A DNA stretch of 64,000 nucleotides from Streptomyces curacoi. Its GTDB lineage: Bacteria > Actinomycetota > Actinomycetes > Streptomycetales > Streptomycetaceae. The notes below the pieces were generated by a model. That model searched no databases. It was given only the letters and a program-made list of their open reading frames with translations, and had not been told where the DNA came from. Position numbers and translations under genes: made by a program. The stretch spans positions 1 through 64,000 of the forward strand of contig NZ_KQ947995.1 of the NCBI RefSeq assembly GCF_001513975.1, given 5' to 3'. Shown here in pieces: positions 45,332 to 52,746 of this stretch; the first letter of the stretch is position 1, and each line of letters starts with the position of its first letter.

Positions 45332-45811
45332 CTACTGCACGCCCTGCCCCGGCATCTCCTCCAGTGCCGCCGCGTCCAGCGCCGCGGTGAGCTGATCCAG
45401 CCGCGCCCGCAGCTCGCGGATCTCGTCCACGTCGAACCCCGTCGCCGCGGCGATCCGGCGCGGCACCTCCAGTGCCCGCTCGCGCAGCGCCGCGCCCTCC
45501 CCGGTCAGCCGCACCTCCACCGAGCGCTCGTCGCGCGCGCTGCGCTCCCGGCGCACCAGGCCCGCCGCCTCCAGCCGCTTGAGCAGCGGTGACAGCGTTC
45601 CGGAGTCGAGGCGCAGGTGTTCGCCCAGCTTCTTCACGGGCAGGTCGCCGCGCTCCCACAGCACCAGCATCACCAGGTACTGCGGATAGGTGAGCCCCAG
45701 GTCCTTCAGGACCACGCGGTAGACGCCGCCGAAGGCGCGCGAGGCGGCGTTCAGGGAGAAGCAGATCTGCTGGTCGAGGCGGAGCCAGTCGGCCGTGGGC
45801 GTGGTCGTCAT
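45332..45811 (-). CDS. ohrR: MarR-family organic-hydroperoxide sensor OhrR
   Basis: A 159-residue repressor. The reactive cysteine Cys17 (LDQQICFSLNAASR) matches OhrR proteins, and the winged helix includes TYPQYLVMLVLWERGDLPVK, LRLDSGTLSPLLKRLEAAGL and RRERSARDERSVEVRLT. Oxidation of the cysteine by organic peroxides releases the repressor from DNA. The gene is divergent from ohr, and the 124-bp gap holds overlapping palindromes. Confidence 0.95.
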   Translation of the reverse strand: MTTTPTADWLRLDQQICFSLNAASRAFGGVYRVVLKDLGLTYPQYLVMLVLWERGDLPVKKLGEHLRLDSGTLSPLLKRLEAAGLVRRERSARDERSVEVRLTGEGAALRERALEVPRRIAAATGFDVDEIRELRARLDQLTAALDAAALEEMPGQGVQ

Positions 45812-45842
45812 GCCTCCAGGGTAGCTCGCGCGTCCGTCATTT

Positions 45843-45864
45843 AGTTGTGCACAACTGAATTGTG
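45843..45864. promoter_or_regulatory. Candidate OhrR operator
   Basis: Two palindromes overlap: the perfect AGTTGTGCACAACT (45843-45856) and CACAACTGAATTGTG (45850-45864, five-base arms). They lie between the divergent ohrR and ohr genes, just upstream of ohrR, as expected for a shared OhrR operator. Binding is inferred. Confidence 0.75.
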
Positions 45865-45935
45865 TGCTCTACTTGTCGTCGTACGGCGGCCACCGACCGG
45901 ACCGCCGGAACGTGACTTGAGAGGGATGGTTTTCC

Positions 45936-46349
45936 ATGGACGCGCTCTACACCGCTGTCGCCACCGCCACCCACGGCCGCGAGGGCCGCGCCGTCACCAA
46001 CGACGGCAAGATCGACCTCGCGCTGGCCATGCCGGTGGAGCTGGGCGGCAACGGCCAGGGCACCAACCCGGAGCAGCTGTTCGCCGCCGGGTACGCCGCC
46101 TGCTTCGGCAGTGCCCTCGGCCTCGTCGGCCGTCAGGCCAAGGTCGACGTCAGCGACGCCGCCGTCACCGCCGAGGTCGGCATAGGCAAGCAGGGCGAGG
46201 GCTTCGCTCTGCAGGTGACGCTGCGCGTCGAGCTCCCCGACACCCTGGACGAGGCGACCGGCCGCAAGCTGGTCGAGCAGGCCCACCAGGTCTGCCCCTA
46301 CTCCAACGCCACGCGCGGCAACATCGACGTCGACCTCGTCATCGAGTAA
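45936..46349 (+). CDS. ohr: Organic hydroperoxide resistance protein Ohr
   Basis: A 137-residue thiol peroxidase of the Ohr/OsmC family that reduces organic hydroperoxides. The catalytic cysteines are Cys56 (YAACFGSAL) and Cys120 (HQVCPYSNATRGN), with the expected NPEQLFAAGYAAC context. The ATG at 45936 is preceded by AGAGGGATGG. Regulation by divergent OhrR is strongly suggested by the palindromes in the gap. Confidence 0.96.
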   Translation: MDALYTAVATATHGREGRAVTNDGKIDLALAMPVELGGNGQGTNPEQLFAAGYAACFGSALGLVGRQAKVDVSDAAVTAEVGIGKQGEGFALQVTLRVELPDTLDEATGRKLVEQAHQVCPYSNATRGNIDVDLVIE

Positions 46350-46417
46350 CAGCACCCCGCACCTGGCACTCGGCACCCAGCACCGCCGCAGCCGCGGAGC
46401 GACAGCGACCGCGCTCC

Positions 46418-48055
46418 TCACCCGATCCGCGCCAACACCTCCCCCGTCCGCCGACTCCACGCCACCACCACCGCCTCCTCCGGCACCCGCTTCCACCGCG
46501 TCAGCAGCAGCCAGCGCGCGTGGTGGCGCCGGGCGATGGCCGTGCGCTCGGCCCGGGTCGACGCGGGGGAGAGGTAGGCGCGGACATCGGCGAGCCGGCG
46601 TTCCCGTTCCCGCTCGTCCAGGGCGGGGTCGGGCCAGGTCGGCGCGGCGAGGTTCAGCCCGTACCCGGGGATGGAGCGCGGCGCGAAGTGCCCGTCGGAG
46701 ATCACCACCTCGCCCTTGCCGACGTGCCGTGCCACCCACGCGTACGACGGCCAGCGCGACGGCTGTTCCAGCCCCACCGGATCCAGCGCGCGCGGCACGA
46801 CCGCCCCGCCCTGCACGGTGAGGAACCCGACACAGGCCCCGGCGGCCGCCGCCCCGCCCAGCGCCCTGCGCGCCCTGCCCCACGGCCGGGGCGCCGCCAG
46901 CTCCACCGCGAGCGCGAACTGCGGGGGCACCAGGGTGAGCCCCAGGATCCTGCCGTAGGTGTAGTGGCCGCTGACCCAGCCGTACGCCACGAGCAGGCAG
47001 TCGAGGACGAACAGCAGCACCAGCGGATCCCGCCGGGAACCCCTGCGCCACCGCCGCCACAGTGCCGGCAGCCCCAGCAGCGCCAGCCAGAACTGCCCGC
47101 CGAGGTGCTCGTACAGCCGTCGGTGCATCGCGTCCACGCTGCTGTCCCCGGCCAGCGCGAACACGTCGAAGTACGGCCAGGACTCGGCGACCAGCACCGC
47201 CGTACCCGCCGTCACCCCCCACCGCACGAGCACGGCGGCCCTCCCCCGGGTTCTCGGCTTCGCTCGGACAGCGGGCACCCCCGTCCCCCGCTGCCACCCG
47301 GCCGCGAACGCCACCGCGCCCAGCACCGCCGCGGCCGCGGTGATCGGATGGATCAGCAGGATCAGCCCGTACAACACGCCGAGCCCCGCGTACCCGGCGA
47401 ACCCCGGCAGCCCGCTCGGCCCGACGTACCGGACCGGCCCTTCCCCCCGGGCCTGCGCCCCCGTCAACGCCCAGGCCCAGAAGGTGAGTCCGATGGCGAA
47501 CGCCGACGGGTAGCCGAGATTCCCCGTCATCGACATCAGGCTGAGGAACCCGCTCCACCAGACCCGCTCGGTCCCCCACAGCAGTGTCATCGCGCCCACC
47601 GCGAGCACCGGCGCCCACGGCCTCGGTGTCAGCACCCGCACCAAGCGGCCGATGCCGGTGAGCAGCACCAGCAGGTTCAGCGGACCCGCCAGCCGCACCA
47701 CCTCCCAGCCGCCCAGCCCGGTCAGCCGGGCGAACACCCCCTGGGCGACCGCGTACGGCGAGTAGTAGGGGCTGCCCGCGCCCGGCAGGTCGGCCATCGG
47801 GTGGCGCGGGTGGAGCAGGTCCGCCTTCAGGCGTTCCACGACGGCCGCGTGCTGGCCCGCGTCGCAGCACAGCGGTACGCGCCAGTACGCCAGTGACATC
47901 ACCAGCCAGAACAGAAAACCGAAGACCTGATACGGCGTCGGACGCGGGCCGCGGCCGCCGCGCAGGGCACTCGCGCCGCGCACGGTCCTCCGGACGAGGG
48001 CACCGACATCGGCGCCCGCGGCTCCGAACATGGAGGTTGCGGGGGTTTGAGGCAT
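46418..48055 (-). CDS. Polytopic membrane protein of the wall-polymer locus (paralogue 2)
   Basis: A 545-residue protein with about ten to twelve hydrophobic helices and a soluble C-terminal tail (YLSPASTRAERTAIAR and later). It is homologous to the 500-residue protein at 30090-31592: HAAVVERLKADLLHP, SPYYSPYA, LWGTERVWWSGFLSL, GYPSAFAIGL and VSGHYTYGR correspond position for position. It has a longer N-terminal cytoplasmic arm. The gene follows the GT2-TagF trio on the same strand after a 93-bp gap. A GT-C-like transferase or lipid-carrier role is possible but unproven. Confidence 0.75.
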   Translation of the reverse strand: MPQTPATSMFGAAGADVGALVRRTVRGASALRGGRGPRPTPYQVFGFLFWLVMSLAYWRVPLCCDAGQHAAVVERLKADLLHPRHPMADLPGAGSPYYSPYAVAQGVFARLTGLGGWEVVRLAGPLNLLVLLTGIGRLVRVLTPRPWAPVLAVGAMTLLWGTERVWWSGFLSLMSMTGNLGYPSAFAIGLTFWAWALTGAQARGEGPVRYVGPSGLPGFAGYAGLGVLYGLILLIHPITAAAAVLGAVAFAAGWQRGTGVPAVRAKPRTRGRAAVLVRWGVTAGTAVLVAESWPYFDVFALAGDSSVDAMHRRLYEHLGGQFWLALLGLPALWRRWRRGSRRDPLVLLFVLDCLLVAYGWVSGHYTYGRILGLTLVPPQFALAVELAAPRPWGRARRALGGAAAAGACVGFLTVQGGAVVPRALDPVGLEQPSRWPSYAWVARHVGKGEVVISDGHFAPRSIPGYGLNLAAPTWPDPALDERERERRLADVRAYLSPASTRAERTAIARRHHARWLLLTRWKRVPEEAVVVAWSRRTGEVLARIG

Positions 48056-48148
48056 TTGCCGTATGTTCCCGGTGGGGTCAACGGATGTTCCTCACATCAC
48101 CTCATCGAGTGATCCCATCATCAGGGGAACGCCCCGCACGAAAACTCT

Positions 48149-50386
48149 TCAGCGGGCGTCCGTGAACGACCTCTCGCCGGCCGGAGCGGGCACCGCCCCC
48201 GGCGCGCCGGTCTCCTCCGGCATCGACTCGCCCAGCATCAGCATCCGCACCACCCGCTCCGCGGCCCGCCCGTCGTCGAACTCGCAGAACCGCTCCCGGA
48301 ATCCCTCCCGCAACCGCGCCGACTCCCCGTCCCGCCAGGTACCGGACGCGAACAGCCACGCCAACTCCCGGTAGGAACGCGACACATGGCCCGGCGCGTC
48401 GGCCGTGATGTCGAAATAGGCGCCCCGGCTCGCCGCGTACGCCCCCCAGTCGTCGGCGTGGACCACGATCGGGCGGTCCAGGTTGGCGTAGTCGAACATC
48501 AGGGCGGAGTAGTCGGTGACCAGGACGTCGGAGGCGAGCAGCACGTCCTCGACATGCGGCTCGTCCGTCGCGTCGATCACCACGCCCCGCCGGTGCAGAT
48601 CGGCCAGCCCCATCCCGCGAGCGGTGCCGTGCGCCAGCGACGGGTGCAGGCGCACGACCAGCGTGTGGCCCGGGCCGAGGTCCGCGGCGAACCGGGCGAG
48701 ATCGAACCGGTCGACATGGCCGCCCCGGCGGTACTCACGCCGGGTCGGCGCGTACAGCACGACGGTGTGCCCTTCGGGCACGCCGAGCCGCGCACGGACG
48801 GCCTCACCGGCCTCCGGGCCCGCGTTGACCAGCACGTCGTTGCGCGGGCTCCCGGTCCTGAGCGAGGTGAAGTGACAGGGATACGCCCGCTCCCACACCA
48901 GCTCCGAATGCCGGTTGGCGACCAGGCTGTAGTCCCAGCGGTCCGCCCGCCACAGCATCTTCGGCACGTCGAAGCCGTGCCGGGCGCCGGGCTTGGTCAG
49001 CAGGTCCGCCGCCATGTACTTCAGCGGGGTGCCCTGGTGGGTGTGGATGTGGACGCTCCCGGGGCGTTTGGCCAGGGTGCCGGGCCAGTTGACGTTGTTC
49101 ACCCAGTACGTGGCCCGCGCCATCACCTCGTGGTAGCGCCGCGAGCCCGGCGTCACGAAGTCGATGCCGGGCGGCAGCGCGTCCACCGCGTCCTCCCGGA
49201 CCACCCACACGCCCTTGAGGTGCGGGGCGATCTCGCGGGCCTTGGCGTGGATCGCCGCCGGATCGCCCAGCACCCCGCGATGCGAGAACGCCGAGTAGAC
49301 GGCCAGATGCGGATCGCGCGGCAGCTTCGACCGGGCCGCGTACCAGGCCCGCTGGGCCCGCTCCGACGCCGCCCGCGTCACGCGCCGCTTGCCGCTGCCC
49401 GCCGCCCGGCGCAGATCCCGCAGGCCGCGCGCCATGGCGTACGACGCGTAGGGCGCCGTCGCCAGCAGCCGCATCTCCCGGCCGCGCCAGCCGTCCGGCG
49501 GGATGAAGCCCTCGGGGAGGTGACGGGCGTGGAAGGAGCGGATCTCGCGGTAGAAGTCCGGTCGGTCCTTCGGCGTCACCCGGTCCTCACGGGCGAGCAC
49601 GAACAGCATGTGGTCCAACGCCCGCTCGAACAGCAGCGGGCGCGCCCACGCCAGTTCCGGGCGCTCTTCCAGGAACGCGAACAGGCCCTCGTACTGCGGG
49701 AAGATGTCGAAGTGCCGCCGCCCCGGCGTCTTGGTGATCGCGCCCTGCCGGCGCTGCCGGTACTCGACCCCGATCCGCTCCAGACAGGCGATGCGGTCGG
49801 CGAGGACCATCGAGCGGTAGGTGACGGGCGCGTCCTCGTACAGGCCCGGGGCGTAGCGCAGCTCGTGCTTCAGGAAGAAGTCACGCCGGTACGCCTTGTT
49901 CCACGCGACCAGGAACAGATGCAGGTACTCCGGGCTCTCACGGACGTTGAAGGTGCCGGTGCCCGCCGCGGCCAGCAGATCCGCCGACGTACTGGGGCCG
50001 CCGCGCCCCCACCAGTGGGTGCGCACATGGTCGAAGACCAGGATGTCCGGGTCGCCGGTCGCCTCCAGATGCGCGGCGACGGCGGTCAGCAGGCCCGGCG
50101 TGTAGTGGTCGTCGCTGTCGAGGAAGAGGACGTAGTCACCGCTCGCCTGCTCCAGCCCCGCGTTGCGGGCCCGGCCGAGACCGACGTTCTCCGGCAGGTG
50201 CAGCACCCGCACGCGTGCGTCGCGTTCGGCGTACTCGTCCAGGATGGCGGGGCAGCCGTCGGGGGAGCGGTCGTCGACGGCGATCACCTCGAAGTCGGTG
50301 TGCGACTGCCCGAGCACCGAGTCGAGGCACTCCCGCAGGTAGCCCTGCACCTTGAAGACGGGGACGATGATGCTGAAGCGGGGCAC
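48149..50386 (-). CDS. GT2-TagF fusion, HGTPLK histidine replaced by glutamine
   Basis: A 745-residue protein with a GTG start. The GT2 domain has FEVIAVDDRSPDG (Asp38-Asp39) and VLFLDSDDHYTPG (Asp90-Asp93). The TagF domain occupies about residues 355-725, with LYAPTRREYRRGG, VVRLHPSLAHG and VTDYSALMFDYANLDRPIVV. The motif that reads HGTPLK in the three other fusions is here THQGTPLK: Gln451 replaces the His, although His450 is adjacent. Loss of this residue, thought to be the catalytic base, could mean a changed or inactive transferase. The gene is 1 bp from the next TagF fusion upstream. Confidence 0.9.
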   Translation of the reverse strand: MPRFSIIVPVFKVQGYLRECLDSVLGQSHTDFEVIAVDDRSPDGCPAILDEYAERDARVRVLHLPENVGLGRARNAGLEQASGDYVLFLDSDDHYTPGLLTAVAAHLEATGDPDILVFDHVRTHWWGRGGPSTSADLLAAAGTGTFNVRESPEYLHLFLVAWNKAYRRDFFLKHELRYAPGLYEDAPVTYRSMVLADRIACLERIGVEYRQRRQGAITKTPGRRHFDIFPQYEGLFAFLEERPELAWARPLLFERALDHMLFVLAREDRVTPKDRPDFYREIRSFHARHLPEGFIPPDGWRGREMRLLATAPYASYAMARGLRDLRRAAGSGKRRVTRAASERAQRAWYAARSKLPRDPHLAVYSAFSHRGVLGDPAAIHAKAREIAPHLKGVWVVREDAVDALPPGIDFVTPGSRRYHEVMARATYWVNNVNWPGTLAKRPGSVHIHTHQGTPLKYMAADLLTKPGARHGFDVPKMLWRADRWDYSLVANRHSELVWERAYPCHFTSLRTGSPRNDVLVNAGPEAGEAVRARLGVPEGHTVVLYAPTRREYRRGGHVDRFDLARFAADLGPGHTLVVRLHPSLAHGTARGMGLADLHRRGVVIDATDEPHVEDVLLASDVLVTDYSALMFDYANLDRPIVVHADDWGAYAASRGAYFDITADAPGHVSRSYRELAWLFASGTWRDGESARLREGFRERFCEFDDGRAAERVVRMLMLGESMPEETGAPGAVPAPAGERSFTDAR

Positions 50387-50387
50387 G

Positions 50388-52589
50388 TCAGTTCCTCACG
50401 AGGGTCGTCGCGGCGGGGGCGGGGATGCGCTCGGCGAGTGGGATCACCGGCTCGGCCGCCTCGGGCGGCTCGCCCAGCAGCACCCGGCGTACGACGCGCT
50501 CGGCCGCGCGCCCGTCGTCGAACTGGCAGAAGCGCTCCCGGAACGCGGCGCGCAGGGCCCTGGCCTCCTCGTCCGCGTACGAGCCGTCGCGGATGACGGC
50601 CGCCAGCTCCTGCGGGGTGCGCACCACCCGGCCCGGCGCGTTCTCCATCAGGTCGAAGTAGACGCCCCTCAGCTCCCGGTAGACGTCCCAGTCGTCCGCG
50701 TAGACGACGATCGGCCGGTCCAGGTTGGCGTAGTCGAACATGATGGACGAGTAGTCGGTGATCAGCGCGTCGGCGGCCAGACACACGTCCTCGGCGCAGC
50801 GGTGTCCGGTGACGTCGATGATCCGGCCGGAGCCGCGCGCGGTGCCCTGGTCGTAGAAGTAGTGGGCGCGCAGCAGCACGACGTACTCGTCGCCGATCTC
50901 CTCGCACAGCGCCTGCAGATCGAGGCCGGTCTCGAAGCCGGTGGCGTGGTCGCGGTGCGTGGGCGCGTACAGCAGCGCCTTCTTGCCCTCGGGAACGCCC
51001 AGTTCGCGGCGGACCCGGGCGACGTCGGCGGCGGTCGCCGTGTAGTACACGTCGTTGCGCGGATAGCCGTACTCCAGGGTCTCGTGCTCGGCGGGGAACG
51101 CGCGCTCCCACATCTGGGTGGAGTGACGGTTGGAGCTGAGGTTGTAGTCCCAGCGGTCCACGCGCGCCAGCAGCCTGGCGAAGCTGCCGGTCGCCGCCGC
51201 CACCACGGGATACGTCGCCTGGTCGGCGCCCATCTTCTTCAGCGGGGTGCCGTGCTGGGTCGACAGATGCACGCTGCCCTCGCGCTTGACGACGGCGTCC
51301 GCGAAGTTGGCGTTGTTGATCAGGTACTTGGCGCGGGCCAGCACGTCCCAGTACACACGGCTGCCGATGACGGCGTACTCCACGCCCTTCGGCATGCTGT
51401 CCACCGCGTCCGGCTCGACCAGGAACACCGAGCGGATGTGCGGGGCGAGTTCGCGCGCCTTGGCGTGGATCGCGGCCGGGTTGCAGACGTAACCGCGGCC
51501 CCAGTACGCGCAGTACACGGCGAGGTTCTGATCCAGCGGGCGGCGCAGCTGCCAGCGGTAGCGCAGCCGGGTCCGCAGTCCGCGCGGGCGCGGGAGTGCC
51601 GAGGCCATCCGTGCCGCCGCCTGGTTGGCCCCGCGCAGCGCCCGGAACGCCGCGTAGGCCCCGCTCGCCAGCAGCCGGTGCTGCACGCCGAGGCTGCCGC
51701 CCGGGGTCCGGAACCCGGCGGGCCGGTGCCGCCGGTAGAGGCCGCTCGCCCGGCGGAAGAAGGCGCGCCGCCCGCGCCCCAGCCGCCGCGGATGCGCGGC
51801 CGTCTTCAGTACGACGGCGAAGAGCTGCTCGAACAGCGGCCCGAACCGCTCCTCGGACAGCCCCCGCTCGGCCGCCCGCGTCAGCACCAGCTCGGCCTGG
51901 TCCAGCAGCTCGAAGTGGTGCTCTCCCGGCAGCCCCAGCAGGTTGCCCTGCCGTCGCAGCAGATGCCGTACGACGACCCGGCGCAGCACCGCGACGCGCT
52001 CGGCGCCCAGCACCACCAGGCCGCCGAACCCGACGTCGGTGAAGTGGCCGTCGGGGAAGGCGAGTCGTCCTTCGGCGAGGAAGGCGCGCCGGTAGGTGGC
52101 GCTCCACGCCGGCAGCTGCACCCCCGTCAACTGCGGAGCCCGCTCCGGCGCGAAGTCCCCGTCCGGCGCCGTCGCCAGCAGCAGTGCGGCCGGGTTGGTC
52201 GGCTCGCCCACCCACCACGGGGTCCGCTCGTGCTCGAAGTACAGGACGTCCACGTCACCGGTCTCGCCCAGCCGTGCGTCCAGCGCCGCCAGCGCGCCCG
52301 GCACCAGCACGTCGTCGCCGTCCAGGAACAGCAGCCAGTCGCCGATCGCGGCACGCAGCCCCGCATTGCGCGCCCCGGCCAGCCCGGCCGTCGGTGGCGA
52401 GTTCACCGGCGCCACCCGGCAGTCCCGCTCGGCGTACCCGGCGACGACGTCCGCCGCCGGGGAGTCGGGGGCGTCGCAGACCGGGATCAGCTCGAAGTCG
52501 CCGAACGACTGGGCGAGGACCGAGTCCAGCGCCTGGGAGAGCCGGCCCGCGACCCCATGGGACGGGACGATGATGCTGAAGCGGGGCAT
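50388..52589 (-). CDS. GT2-TagF fusion (CDP-polyol phosphotransferase)
   Basis: A 733-residue protein. The N-terminal GT2 domain begins MPRFSIIVPSHGVAG and has the DxD LLFLDGDDVLVPG (Asp90, Asp92, Asp93), but the first Asp pair reads VCDAPDS rather than DD. The TagF domain (about residues 355-720) has STQHGTPLKKMG (His446), LYAPTHRDHATGF, VLLRAHYFYD and VTDYSSIMFDYANLDRPIVVYADD. Such fusions probably polymerise or prime polyol-phosphate chains and add a sugar. The gene is followed after 1 bp by the next fusion, so the pair is almost certainly cotranscribed. A 157-bp gap to the upstream fusion may carry a promoter. Confidence 0.9.
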   Translation of the reverse strand: MPRFSIIVPSHGVAGRLSQALDSVLAQSFGDFELIPVCDAPDSPAADVVAGYAERDCRVAPVNSPPTAGLAGARNAGLRAAIGDWLLFLDGDDVLVPGALAALDARLGETGDVDVLYFEHERTPWWVGEPTNPAALLLATAPDGDFAPERAPQLTGVQLPAWSATYRRAFLAEGRLAFPDGHFTDVGFGGLVVLGAERVAVLRRVVVRHLLRRQGNLLGLPGEHHFELLDQAELVLTRAAERGLSEERFGPLFEQLFAVVLKTAAHPRRLGRGRRAFFRRASGLYRRHRPAGFRTPGGSLGVQHRLLASGAYAAFRALRGANQAAARMASALPRPRGLRTRLRYRWQLRRPLDQNLAVYCAYWGRGYVCNPAAIHAKARELAPHIRSVFLVEPDAVDSMPKGVEYAVIGSRVYWDVLARAKYLINNANFADAVVKREGSVHLSTQHGTPLKKMGADQATYPVVAAATGSFARLLARVDRWDYNLSSNRHSTQMWERAFPAEHETLEYGYPRNDVYYTATAADVARVRRELGVPEGKKALLYAPTHRDHATGFETGLDLQALCEEIGDEYVVLLRAHYFYDQGTARGSGRIIDVTGHRCAEDVCLAADALITDYSSIMFDYANLDRPIVVYADDWDVYRELRGVYFDLMENAPGRVVRTPQELAAVIRDGSYADEEARALRAAFRERFCQFDDGRAAERVVRRVLLGEPPEAAEPVIPLAERIPAPAATTLVRN

Positions 52590-52746
52590 ACTGCTCTTTC
52601 TGTCGATGTTCTGCAGGAGGCGGGGCCGGCCTCAGCCGGCGCGACATCGGCCGGGCCGTCCGACCGGACGCCAGGTGGACGGCCGGCTCGGAGTGGGCCG
52701 TGACGGGCTGGAGGGCATACGGACTCCTCTTCAGTGAGAACGGCGC

